Below are positions 38,123 through 47,122 of a stretch of DNA of 64,000 nucleotides, piece after piece. The stretch lies in NCBI GenBank assembly GCA_020638995.1, contig JACKHM010000002.1:1364001-1428000 (forward strand), given 5' to 3'. Numbering within the stretch: the stretch's first letter is position 1; every line of letters starts with the position of its first letter. This DNA comes from Planctomycetaceae bacterium. Lineage in GTDB: Bacteria > Planctomycetota > Planctomycetia > Pirellulales > Pirellulaceae. The notes under the pieces are model-generated. The model did no database searches and had not been told where the DNA came from. It saw only the letters and a list, made by a program, of their open reading frames with translations. Position numbers and translations under genes: made by a program.

Positions 38123-39199
38123 ATGCGCAAGATGCTCGACGAAAAGTTGCACCGCTTCGAAGAACTCGAGCGGATGATGGCGGACCCGGCGGTTCAGGTC
38201 GATTCGAATCGCATGGCCGCAGTAGCGCGCGAACACGGCTCGCTCGCCAAACTGGCCACCAAGTATCGAACCTTCCAAAAGCTTCGCGACGAAATCGCCG
38301 AACTGCGTGAGATGGCAGAAAGCGATGACAAAGAAGAACGTCAAATGGCACTGGAAGAGTTGGAAAGGCTGGAAGAAAAGAATGAGCGTCTGTGGAACGA
38401 GTTACTGGAGTCGACGATTGGCGGCGAAGACGCGAATCGAACTCGCTGTGTAATGGAAATTCGTGGCGGTACAGGTGGCGATGAAGCCGCACTATTCGCT
38501 CGCAACCTCTTTGAAATGTACAAGAAGCATGCCGAGAAGAAGGGCTGGAAGATGCAGGTCCTTGATTCGAGCATCACCGAATTGGGCGGCTTCAAGGAAG
38601 TGTCGATTGCGTTTGAGGGCGAAAATGTTTTTCGCGAGTTGCAATACGAAAGCGGCGGACATCGCGTGCAGCGAGTTCCCGAGACGGAAGCCAAGGGACG
38701 CATCCACACCTCTGCTGCTACCGTAGCTGTTTTGCCCGAACCGGAAGACGTCGAAATCGAGCTTCTCCCCGACGAATACGAAGTCCAGCGTTATGCCGCT
38801 AGCGCGGGCCCAGGCGGTCAACACGTAAACAAGACCGCTTCTGCAGTGCGTCTGTTTCATCATGAATCCGGCATCATCGTCCAATGTTCTGATGAACGCA
38901 GTCAACACAAAAACTTGGCAACAGCGCTCCGGCTGCTGAAATCCAAGCTCTATGATGCGAAGCGAGAAGCGGAAGCGAAAAAGCGGTCGGATCACCGCAA
39001 GACCCTCGTTGGTTCCGGAGACCGTAGCCAACGAATTCGCACCTACAATTTCCCTGAGAATCGGATTACCGATCATCGCATCAACTTCACACTCTACAAA
39101 CTAGATCAAGTCATCGCCGGTGATCTTCAGCCGGTAACCGATGCACTCATCGAGCACGATCGCGACGCCTTACGTGGCTCAATGGAGGAAGAGGACTGA
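38123..39199 (+). CDS. prfA: Peptide chain release factor 1
   Basis: A 358-residue release factor starting at ATG 38123; the frame extension to 38066 would overlap no domain and adds an odd N-terminus. The PxT codon-reading motif of RF1 is P186-E-T188, and the GGQ hydrolysis motif is at 231-233. It reads UAA and UAG stops. Next to prmC, which methylates the GGQ glutamine. Confidence 0.97.
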   Translation: MRKMLDEKLHRFEELERMMADPAVQVDSNRMAAVAREHGSLAKLATKYRTFQKLRDEIAELREMAESDDKEERQMALEELERLEEKNERLWNELLESTIGGEDANRTRCVMEIRGGTGGDEAALFARNLFEMYKKHAEKKGWKMQVLDSSITELGGFKEVSIAFEGENVFRELQYESGGHRVQRVPETEAKGRIHTSAATVAVLPEPEDVEIELLPDEYEVQRYAASAGPGGQHVNKTASAVRLFHHESGIIVQCSDERSQHKNLATALRLLKSKLYDAKREAEAKKRSDHRKTLVGSGDRSQRIRTYNFPENRITDHRINFTLYKLDQVIAGDLQPVTDALIEHDRDALRGSMEEED

Positions 39200-39217
39200 T
39201 CGTGAGAGTTGCCAAAG

Positions 39218-40102
39218 ATGCCTGACACAGAAGCTTGGACAGTCGGTCGTCTGCTTAAGTGGACAACCGACTTTCTCAAGCAAAAGGAGTCGACAAGCCC
39301 ACGGCTTGACGCGGAAGTTCTCTTGGCGACCGCCCGCGGTTGCGAGCGCATCGAGTTGTACACCGCATTCGACGAAGTACCGTCCGATGCCGTTCGCGAT
39401 AAGTTTCGCGAGATGGTCAAACGGCGTGCGGCAGGCGAGCCGGTCGCGTACCTCGTGGGGCGGCGTGAGTTCTATTCCCTGCCTTTCAAAGTCACCCGCG
39501 ACGTTTTGATTCCGCGACCGGAAACGGAACTGCTCGTAGTAGCGTTACTCGACGCCGCCAAGGAACTGGGTGTTCGCAAACCCGAATTGTCCATCGCAGA
39601 CGTGGGTACGGGCAGCGGAATCGTTGCCGTTTGTGCCGCAAAGAATCTCCCAACTGCGAAGATCACCGCCATCGATGTCAGTTCGACGGCATTGGAGGTC
39701 GCGAGAGAAAACATTATAAGCCATGAAGTCAGCAGTCGTATCGAACTAATTCAGAGCGATCTGTTTTCCCAAATCGACGACCGGCTGTTCGATGTGATAG
39801 CGAGCAATCCACCCTATGTCAGCGAATCAGAGATGAAAGAACTCCGTGGGGAAGTCGCCGAGTACGAGCCTCATCTTGCGCTCTATGGCGGTCCAACGGG
39901 AAGTGAGCTCATCCAACGACTCGTGCCGGCCGCTGCGGAGCATCTCTTACCGGGCGGCTGCATGTTGCTCGAAGTCAGTCCGATGATCGAGCAGCAGACG
40001 CACAAAATCATTCGAGACCACGGTGGATTCGATACACCGCGAACACTCAAAGATATGGCAGGCTTGGCTCGCGTCGTAGTCGCAAAACGTGCTGTTGAGT
40101 AG
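39218..40102 (+). CDS. prmC: Release factor glutamine methyltransferase
   Basis: A 294-residue enzyme starting at ATG 39218. The NPPY catalytic motif is in DVIASNPPYVSESE, and motif I is ADVGTGSGIVAVCAAKN. It methylates the Gln of GGQ in release factors. Eighteen bases after prfA. Converges on the GGDEF gene. Confidence 0.95.
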   Translation: MPDTEAWTVGRLLKWTTDFLKQKESTSPRLDAEVLLATARGCERIELYTAFDEVPSDAVRDKFREMVKRRAAGEPVAYLVGRREFYSLPFKVTRDVLIPRPETELLVVALLDAAKELGVRKPELSIADVGTGSGIVAVCAAKNLPTAKITAIDVSSTALEVARENIISHEVSSRIELIQSDLFSQIDDRLFDVIASNPPYVSESEMKELRGEVAEYEPHLALYGGPTGSELIQRLVPAAAEHLLPGGCMLLEVSPMIEQQTHKIIRDHGGFDTPRTLKDMAGLARVVVAKRAVE

Positions 40103-40180
40103 ATCGTTCGATGTCACGCTGTGGAATATGTCCGACGTTCTTTCGTAAAAACCGCAGTGGGGCTGGCTCGTTCTCAGGTG

Positions 40181-41533
40181 TTAAGTTGCCGGATCGTCAT
40201 CCAGCTCGATGCACTGGTCGGCGACTCCAAAACTTGGCAGCCTGATCGCTACGGGACCATCAGCCGCGTCGACGAATCCCCGGTTTCGCCCAGCGTCTTT
40301 TGCTGCGTTCACCGCAGCTTCGGCGCGTAATAAGAACTGGTCAGGCCCCTCGTCTTTGCCGACTTCGACCACACCCACGCTGCACGTGATGCGGTAAGAC
40401 TCATTCCCTAACTTGAACGAAGCTGCTTCGATCGATTGTCTTACACGCTCGGCACCTTTCGCAGCGTTCTTCGAAGAAGTGTCTCCCATGAACAGCAAGA
40501 ACCGTTGACCACTGTAACGCGCAACGCGGTCGAATCCGCGATCTTTTCGCAGCAGGCTATGGAGCAAATCCCCAAGTCGATTCAATGACTTGTCGGCGTA
40601 GAACGCCCCAACTTGACTGCTGTACAGGCTGAAAGCATCCAGATCTAGCACGACGACACTGACCAGACGTACGTGATCGGGATCGTCGTGCCACCACTCA
40701 TCGAAGAGAGCAGCCAGCCCCAGATGCGTGAACGTGCCCTTTTCCCCAAATGTGCGATGACGGTCCGCAACGCTATGCAACCGGTCTTCCTTGGTCAATA
40801 ATCTGCAGAGCAAAGCATCCGTTCGATCGCGTAGAGCGTTTAGCAAGTGAATCGCTGCCTCTAATCGCCTGGCCACACCAGTGCCACCCTCTGCCTCGTC
40901 CGATTCGGGACACGAGCGAAGCTGAACAGCCAGATCCAATAGCAACTCTTCTAGCGCATTCCCGATCGCGCCGGCCTGCTCCTTCTCCGGCTCGACTTCG
41001 ATGATCCATCGATCGACTTGCTCGCTGAATGATTCGATGTCCTGTTCAAACGCTTCGGCGATCTCGGGAGCGGGTGAGTTTTTGAGCAAGGCGCGGTCAA
41101 GTTCAATTAACCGTTCGCGGCGAGAGGCCGTATCGAGTTTGATGATCCAGAGCAGCTGCTCGGTTTGCGATTTAGCGTCAACTTCCGCGGCAAGTAGCAT
41201 CTGTGACCACTTGTCCGCCGGTTCCGTCGACAATTCTTCCAGACTACCGGGCAATGCACTAGCCGAAGAATTGGCTCCGCCATTTGCGTTTCTCCGAATC
41301 CCCGTGAATGACAAGATAGGAAATCGGTCGAGTGCAACGGCCAGCGCAAAGCCGAGTCCCAAATTGGCAACGGCGAGTGCAAAGACGATCATTAGCACCG
41401 AATGAATTCCCACAAAGTGGCAGGCAAACACGTGTTCCGAACGCACGGAATGGACTTGAAAACGTAGCTCACGCCGTACCCATCGAGATAGCAGCGAGTT
41501 CTGATCGAGCGGATTATGCCGATTCCACAGCAT
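40181..41533 (-). CDS. Membrane protein with degenerate GGDEF domain
   Basis: A 450-residue protein. Two hydrophobic helices lie near 35-70; a long helical region (100-260) is followed by a GGDEF-fold domain (~285-440). The active site is broken: the GGDEF signature reads SGQRF at 341-345, and the usual FKxxND motif reads FSLYSSQ after D297/D299. One metal-binding Asp survives but the substrate-binding Asn/Asp and second metal ligand are lost. It is therefore unlikely to make c-di-GMP; it may bind a nucleotide or a protein partner instead. Converges with prmC. Confidence 0.85.
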   Translation of the reverse strand: MLWNRHNPLDQNSLLSRWVRRELRFQVHSVRSEHVFACHFVGIHSVLMIVFALAVANLGLGFALAVALDRFPILSFTGIRRNANGGANSSASALPGSLEELSTEPADKWSQMLLAAEVDAKSQTEQLLWIIKLDTASRRERLIELDRALLKNSPAPEIAEAFEQDIESFSEQVDRWIIEVEPEKEQAGAIGNALEELLLDLAVQLRSCPESDEAEGGTGVARRLEAAIHLLNALRDRTDALLCRLLTKEDRLHSVADRHRTFGEKGTFTHLGLAALFDEWWHDDPDHVRLVSVVVLDLDAFSLYSSQVGAFYADKSLNRLGDLLHSLLRKDRGFDRVARYSGQRFLLFMGDTSSKNAAKGAERVRQSIEAASFKLGNESYRITCSVGVVEVGKDEGPDQFLLRAEAAVNAAKDAGRNRGFVDAADGPVAIRLPSFGVADQCIELDDDPAT

Positions 41534-41558
41534 GAAACGAAGTGATCACGACGGACGA

Positions 41559-42770
41559 CTACTCATAGAGTGGCGATTCGTTCGCCAATTCGTCGAGCAT
41601 CGATTGCAAGTCACGCTCAATGCGAGCCATCAACGGATCGACCTCGGCGTGGCGATCGCGATTCGGACTGACCTCGATCGCCTCGCCCACTTGAATGATC
41701 GCGTGGCGATCTCCATGAACTCGTGATCGATCCGTCAGATCTTCTTCGTACCGTTCCAGTGTCTCAAGCAAGCGATCCACCGTTGGTCGTTGTAGATAGT
41801 CGGATGGATAGCACGACACTTGCTGCGCGAGATAGATATCGGCGAGTTGCTTCCAACGCCGCTGCCGCTCTGCGGGAGTCAAATCCCCGTTCACCATGTC
41901 GGGCAAGAGCTTCATACGCAACGCCTTGACGCGCGGCACGACGGGTCCTGTCTGTGCTCGGTTGAGCCACTCTTGTTCCAGCGGTTGCAACAGGCGATCG
42001 ACCAAACCCGTCAACCGATCGGCGAATCTTCCTGACTGCTCCTGGCCAAAGTGCTCAATCTCTTTGAGGCACAACAGCCCACGCCCGACTTTCACGATGC
42101 GATCGTAAACGCTTAGGTGCCGTTGTGGATGCCATGAAAAACGATGTTCGATGTCTGTTAGAACTTCGTCCACAACCCTTTCCAAGTCGCCGCGAAACAG
42201 GTACTTGATGCCAATGGGATGAACGACGACTTTCCCTCCTTCCAGGAGTTTTGCCCTGCGTTTTGCTGCCGTCCGCGCGATGAACGCGACGCCGTCCAAC
42301 AACGCGTGCAGCCGATCATTGGTTCGACTAACCGCGCCTTCGGGAAAAAGAATCAACGGACGCTCGGCGTGTTCGAGGATTTCGATCGCAGTGTTGATCG
42401 CCTGTCGGTCAACACCTTCGCGGTAAACACTGAAACCGCCCATCGTACGAATCGCCCAGGCGGTAAACCGATCCTGCGTAAAGAGATGCCAGCTCGCCAT
42501 CGCATAGACATGAAAACCAAGATCACGAGCCAACCAACCCAACACCAAAGGGTCGCCTGGACGGCAGTGATTCGGAGCCAGCATGATTCCATACCCTGCG
42601 GCCAAGGATGCCTTGAGACGCTCGTCATTGCGCAGCTCGTAGCTAACCACGCCCTCACTCTTCTTCAGCCAGCGACCGTAAAGATTGAAGCGTTGAATGA
42701 AGTTCGGCCACCACGTCCCACGGTGTGGCGGAATGAACTCGTACGGTTTCTCATTAACGATTTTCTGCAT
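41559..42770 (-). CDS. Acyltransferase of the PlsC/LPLAT family
   Basis: A 403-residue protein. The LPLAT catalytic HX4D motif is H68-CRPG-D73, and the second motif is FPEGAVSR. It likely acylates a lysophospholipid or similar acceptor. The family domain spans ~55-230; the last ~170 residues are helical and of unknown role. Divergent from xerC/D across 330 bp. Confidence 0.87.
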   Translation of the reverse strand: MQKIVNEKPYEFIPPHRGTWWPNFIQRFNLYGRWLKKSEGVVSYELRNDERLKASLAAGYGIMLAPNHCRPGDPLVLGWLARDLGFHVYAMASWHLFTQDRFTAWAIRTMGGFSVYREGVDRQAINTAIEILEHAERPLILFPEGAVSRTNDRLHALLDGVAFIARTAAKRRAKLLEGGKVVVHPIGIKYLFRGDLERVVDEVLTDIEHRFSWHPQRHLSVYDRIVKVGRGLLCLKEIEHFGQEQSGRFADRLTGLVDRLLQPLEQEWLNRAQTGPVVPRVKALRMKLLPDMVNGDLTPAERQRRWKQLADIYLAQQVSCYPSDYLQRPTVDRLLETLERYEEDLTDRSRVHGDRHAIIQVGEAIEVSPNRDRHAEVDPLMARIERDLQSMLDELANESPLYE

Positions 42771-43100
42771 ATTAAATCAGCGGTGGAGCGTGCATACGAA
42801 TAGGTTGCAAGGATTTCCAAACGCGAATCGTGACATGACACGCTCCGTAACCGTTACAATCGGCAACAAAATGCCGCCAACTAAATGCGACTTACCCCCA
42901 GGCGACCGTCCAATGAAGTCGATCGACTGGAAAATCCGATTAGAGCGGTAGGACTGCCACCGAGCGCCGCCGAGGCTCACGGACACTTCGGCGGTGATCG
43001 GGGGGTAGACCTCCCGCATCACTTACCGCAGGAGAAAGGCGTCTAGCATAACTGCTCGTCTCTCTGCCACCCAACGGCAATTCAAGCCCGGATCTTATGT
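42771..43100. other. Divergent intergenic region
   Basis: About 330 bp with no convincing gene. A 7-bp stem (CCGCCGA/TCGGCGG, 42967-42994) with a 14-base loop is the only structure seen. Promoters of both neighbours are expected here. Confidence 0.4.
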
Positions 43101-44042
43101 ATGGCTCGCGCTCGTCGCAAACTGGTTCCGCCCCAGCCCAAAATGCGTGGGGATTCGGCACAGCGTTTAACGTCGGCCTTCCTCGACTATCTTCGGGGCG
43201 AATGTCGACTTGCCGACAATACGGTCGCAGCCTATCACCGCGACATCACGCGTTTCCGCCACTGGTTAGGAAATCGATCGATCGCAGAATTGAAGATCGC
43301 CGATCTGTCCGACTTTGCAGCGACATTACACGAATTGAAACTCGCACCCGCCAGCATCGCTCGACATATCGTAGCGCTTCGAATGTTTCTCCGTTATCTG
43401 CAACTGGAGGGGCTGCTCAAGGAGAACCTCGCCGAACTGTTGGGCAGTCAAAAACTATGGCAGCGAATTCCAGAAGTACTCTCGCCCCAAATGGTCGATC
43501 GCTTCTTGCAGGCGCCCCAACGGTACGACACCCATTGGCGCAGAGATCGTGCGATGTTGGAACTGCTCTACGCCACGGGTTGCCGGGCTTCCGAACTTTC
43601 CAACCTACGCACAACCGATATTCATCTCGCCGAAGGATACTGCCTCTGTCACGGCAAGGGCAACAAACAACGACTTGCGCCCATCGGACGGCTCGCCAAA
43701 GCGGCGGTACAAGACTATCTCGACCACGACCGACCAACCTTGGCCGCTGTGGCGGCAACTCCGCCACCCTGGCTACTACTGTCACGTAGCGGAAAGAGGT
43801 TGCGGCGAGAAGCCATCTGGGAACTGGTCAAGAAGTACGCGCTTCGAGTCGGAGCCCCCGCCACAATCAGTCCGCATACCATGCGACATAGCTTCGCGAC
43901 ACATTTGCTGGCCGGAGGTGCCGATCTGCGACAAGTTCAAGAGATGCTAGGCCATGCCAGCATCGCGACGACTCAGATCTACACCCACGTTGATCAATCG
44001 CGACTGAAGAAGGTCCACGATCGCTTTCATCCGCGAGCCTAA
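43101..44042 (+). CDS. Tyrosine recombinase, XerC/XerD family
   Basis: A 313-residue site-specific recombinase with the full catalytic set: R162, K186, H259, R262, H285 and Y294. The N-terminal SAM-like DNA-binding domain spans ~20-105. Length and sequence agree with chromosome-dimer-resolving Xer proteins rather than phage integrases, though which of XerC or XerD it is cannot be told. No mobile element borders are seen around it. Confidence 0.9.
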   Translation: MARARRKLVPPQPKMRGDSAQRLTSAFLDYLRGECRLADNTVAAYHRDITRFRHWLGNRSIAELKIADLSDFAATLHELKLAPASIARHIVALRMFLRYLQLEGLLKENLAELLGSQKLWQRIPEVLSPQMVDRFLQAPQRYDTHWRRDRAMLELLYATGCRASELSNLRTTDIHLAEGYCLCHGKGNKQRLAPIGRLAKAAVQDYLDHDRPTLAAVAATPPPWLLLSRSGKRLRREAIWELVKKYALRVGAPATISPHTMRHSFATHLLAGGADLRQVQEMLGHASIATTQIYTHVDQSRLKKVHDRFHPRA

Positions 44043-44153
44043 CGCCCAACGAGGACCTTGGTGTAGCTCGGTTGTCGGGCGGTTTGTGCAACTGGAACTG
44101 CCGGCGCGAACCCACTCCGCTAATCAACATTGGGAACACTGACGCCGCCAGTA

Positions 44154-44173
44154 GCAACCACAGGTCTGGTTGC
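44154..44173. terminator. Hairpin between convergent genes
   Basis: GCAACCA and TGGTTGC form a 7-bp stem around CAGGTC between the xer stop and the exbD stop. No T-run; may serve either gene. Confidence 0.3.
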
Positions 44174-44182
44174 AACCACGCA

Positions 44183-44653
44183 TTAAGGCGAACAAACAAA
44201 TCTGGTTGCCGCCACCTGGGTCTTTCGTTGGCCGATCTCGTCGCAATGTGCAGTTACGTGATCTAACGCTGCGATCAGCTTCGCATACTTCAATTTCGGG
44301 TCGCAATCGATCGTCATCGTTACATCGCGCAAGGCTCCATCCCCCGCCAATTCGATCAAGCGAGACTTGAGACGTTCGAGGCTGTCGACGCTTTCTCCGT
44401 TCAAGTTCATCCTCGCCACTTCGCCATCAGGTGTAGCATCCATTCTCAATCGAAGCGGCAGGGCCGTTGTAGCAGTTTCATGCACACTCCCTGCCGGCGC
44501 GCCCGCCTCAATCGCTAAGTCACCCTCCTGTGGCGTGATCCGAAAAGTCATCACAAAGAATACGAGCAAAAGAAACACGATGTCGATCATGGCTGACATT
44601 TGTAGGCGTTGATCGTCGGTAGGCTTGTCAGACGTCTTTCCGATACGCAACAC
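44183..44653 (-). CDS. ExbD/TolR-like biopolymer transport protein
   Basis: A 156-residue protein starting at GTG 44653, with GGGAGGA five bases upstream; the longer frame to 44992 would overlap galK. Short basic N-terminus, then one TM helix ~20-38 with the family Asp (MIDIVFLLLVFFVMTF), then a periplasmic domain. ExbD works with ExbB and TonB to couple the proton motive force to outer-membrane transport; no ExbB gene is next to it, so this copy is an orphan. Confidence 0.85.
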   Translation of the reverse strand: MLRIGKTSDKPTDDQRLQMSAMIDIVFLLLVFFVMTFRITPQEGDLAIEAGAPAGSVHETATTALPLRLRMDATPDGEVARMNLNGESVDSLERLKSRLIELAGDGALRDVTMTIDCDPKLKYAKLIAALDHVTAHCDEIGQRKTQVAATRFVCSP

Positions 44654-44658
44654 GAGCG

Positions 44659-44665
44659 TCCTCCC
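44659..44665 (-). promoter_or_regulatory. Ribosome binding site that fixes the exbD start
   Basis: GGGAGGA on the - strand lies five bases before GTG 44653 and decides that start over several upstream ATGs. Confidence 0.65.
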
Positions 44666-44787
44666 ACCACATTTCGCCCCAAGCTGACTGTGATACGTCT
44701 CATGGTACCGGTTCGCACAGAACGCTATGGTTATTCCCGAAGATGGTGCCAAAATCGGACTTCTCCGAGAACTGCCGTAACGGCGCA

Positions 44788-44815
44788 TTGCCAAGCGGCG
44801 AGTTAACCGGATAAT
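44788..44815 (+). promoter_or_regulatory. Promoter for galactose operon
   Basis: TTGCCA and GATAAT are 16 bp apart, 57 bp before the galK start codon. Fits a sigma-70-like promoter. Confidence 0.4.
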
Positions 44816-44871
44816 AGGCGGCTTGGGGTGCTCATCCAATTTGTGTTTGCAGCTTTTCAAACGGTTGGCTA

Positions 44872-46071
44872 ATGTCAGAAGACGCCACAGCGTCCAGCCC
44901 CTCTTGCCTATCGCTCGCCGAGCTTTGCGCAGAAGTCGAATCTCAATTTCAAGAGAGATTTGGTCAGGCGCCTCAATGGATTGTCGCGGCACCCGGCCGT
45001 GTGAATCTTATTGGCGAACACACCGACTACAACGGCGGCTTCGTCTTGCCAGCGGCAATCGACCGGTACGTCGTGATAGCAGCGAGCCCCTCCGACGAAG
45101 AAACGGCCCGGCTGGTTGGCGCCGATGTCGGAGAGGAGGTTGTGCTGCATGTTCGTGGATCGATGGAGCCGGGCCAGGTCACCTGGGCAAGCTATCTTCA
45201 AGGAGTAGTCGCAGGCTTCGCAGCTCGCGGGTGTTATGCCTCGGGTTTCAACGCCCTAGTCCGTTCAACAGTACCGCTGGGCAGCGGCCTATCCAGCAGC
45301 GCGGCACTCGAAGTCGCAACGGCCACGCTGTTGGAAGCGATGCTCGAGTGTGAACTGGATCCCGTCGAGAAAGCGCTCCTTTGCCAACAGGCCGAGCATA
45401 AGTTTGCTGGTGTCCCATGCGGCATCATGGATCAGTTTAGCAGCGTCTTGTGCCAGCAAGATACTTTGATGTTGCTCGATTGCCGGTCGCAATCCGTTGA
45501 ACTAGTACCGCTGGACGACACGGACGTTACGATTCTGATCGCAAATTCAAATGTTAAACACGAGCTGACTGGCGGTGAGTACGCGCGGCGGCGAGCAGAG
45601 TGTGAAGCAGCAGCAAAAATGCTTGGCGTCAGATCACTTCGTGATGCTACCTTCGATCAAGTCGAAGTTGTTCGCACAGCTCTTGGCTCGACGTACGGTC
45701 GTCGCGTCCGCCACGTTATCAGCGAGATCGCTCGAACTCTCGACACCGTAGCAGCAATTCGCGATTCGCGCTGGCAAGACGTCGGACGCCTGATGTATGC
45801 CAGCCATGAGTCGTTACGCGACGATTATGAAGTGAGTTGCGACGAGTTGAACTTGCTTGTTGACATCGCACAACAGTTGGGGGAAACCGAAGGCGTTTTC
45901 GGTTCACGCATGACGGGAGGCGGGTTCGGCGGTTGCACCGTCAGCCTAGTCAAGACATCGTCGACCGACTCGGTCGCAGCTTCCATCATCGAGCGGTACT
46001 TCCAACGAACGGGCATTCAACCAACACTATTTACAACGCGCCCGGCTCGCGGCGCGCATCGCATCAAGTAA
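44872..46071 (+). CDS. galK: Galactokinase
   Basis: A 399-residue GHMP kinase that phosphorylates D-galactose. The signature PGRVNLIGEHTDYNGGF, the ATP loop PLGSGLSSSAALEVAT and the C-terminal TGGGFGGCTVSLV are all intact. First gene of the galK-galE-symporter operon. Confidence 0.96.
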   Translation: MSEDATASSPSCLSLAELCAEVESQFQERFGQAPQWIVAAPGRVNLIGEHTDYNGGFVLPAAIDRYVVIAASPSDEETARLVGADVGEEVVLHVRGSMEPGQVTWASYLQGVVAGFAARGCYASGFNALVRSTVPLGSGLSSSAALEVATATLLEAMLECELDPVEKALLCQQAEHKFAGVPCGIMDQFSSVLCQQDTLMLLDCRSQSVELVPLDDTDVTILIANSNVKHELTGGEYARRRAECEAAAKMLGVRSLRDATFDQVEVVRTALGSTYGRRVRHVISEIARTLDTVAAIRDSRWQDVGRLMYASHESLRDDYEVSCDELNLLVDIAQQLGETEGVFGSRMTGGGFGGCTVSLVKTSSTDSVAASIIERYFQRTGIQPTLFTTRPARGAHRIK

Positions 46072-46094
46072 CCTGCAGAGTAGGCAAGTTCACC

Positions 46095-47075
46095 ATGAAG
46101 ATTCTCGTCACAGGAGGTGCCGGATACATCGGCAGCGTGGTCGTCGAGCAGTTGATCGCGCAGGGGGAATCAGTTGTCGTCTTCGATAATCTCTCGCTCG
46201 GTCATCGCGAAGCCGTTCACCCAAACGCCGCGTTCGTTCATGCGGACTTGAAGGATCCTTCCGCGATCGACAAGGCCCTTGAAGAACATCAACCGGATGC
46301 CGTGATGCACTTTGCGGCTTATTCGCTGGTCGGTGAATCGATGAAGTTTCCATTTCAATACTTGGGCGAAAATGTCACCAACTTTCTAAACTTGCTACAA
46401 AGCATGACCGCGCACGGCGTCAAGAACATCATTTTGTCGTCGACGGCGAACTTGTTTGATGACCCAGAGCGAATGCCAATCGACGAATCGGAACGCATTG
46501 TGCCGGGCAGCCCGTACGGAGAATCGAAGTTCATTTGTGAACGCATGCTCTACTGGATGGACCGAGTTCACGGATTGAAATACGCGGCCTTACGCTACTT
46601 TAACGCAGCAGGAGCTTCCGATGAGAGGGGCGAAGACCATACGCCGGAGTTGCATTTGATCCCCATCGTCTTGCAAGTCGCACTTGGGCAACGCGAGCGA
46701 GTGAGCATCTTCGGGGACGATTACGATACGCCGGATGGCACCTGCGTGCGAGATTACATTCACGTTCTCGATTTAGCCCAAGCCCACATCCTGGCACTCC
46801 GAGCCATTGACAGTGGCAGCCGGACTTACAACTTGGGAAACGGGCAAGGCTTCAGCGTGAAACAAGTCATCGACACGGCACGCGAGATCACCGGCCATCC
46901 CATCCCCGCTGATGTCATCGCACGCCGCGCCGGCGATCCTGCAACGCTTGTCGCGGGCAGTTCCAAGATCCGCGAAGAGTTAAACTGGCAACCGGCTTAT
47001 CCCGAACTTCGAGCGATCATCGAAACCGCTTGGCGCTGGCATCACAGCCACCCTCGCGGTTACGCTTCGCGCTAG
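46095..47075 (+). CDS. galE: UDP-glucose 4-epimerase
   Basis: A 326-residue extended SDR enzyme starting at ATG 46095. NAD-binding VTGGAGYIGS, catalytic YGESK, and the end block NLGNGQGFSVKQVI are present. It interconverts UDP-glucose and UDP-galactose, linking galactose use to surface glycan synthesis. 23 bp after galK. Confidence 0.95.
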   Translation: MKILVTGGAGYIGSVVVEQLIAQGESVVVFDNLSLGHREAVHPNAAFVHADLKDPSAIDKALEEHQPDAVMHFAAYSLVGESMKFPFQYLGENVTNFLNLLQSMTAHGVKNIILSSTANLFDDPERMPIDESERIVPGSPYGESKFICERMLYWMDRVHGLKYAALRYFNAAGASDERGEDHTPELHLIPIVLQVALGQRERVSIFGDDYDTPDGTCVRDYIHVLDLAQAHILALRAIDSGSRTYNLGNGQGFSVKQVIDTAREITGHPIPADVIARRAGDPATLVAGSSKIREELNWQPAYPELRAIIETAWRWHHSHPRGYASR

Positions 47076-47122
47076 ATTATCAGCTCTTCTCAACTCTCTT
47101 CTCCGCACAAAGTACTTCTCCC

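Noticed and set aside
43101..44042. Xer gene as a phage or island integrase
   Set aside because: Length and sequence fit housekeeping Xer; no attachment repeats, tRNA or phage genes adjoin it.
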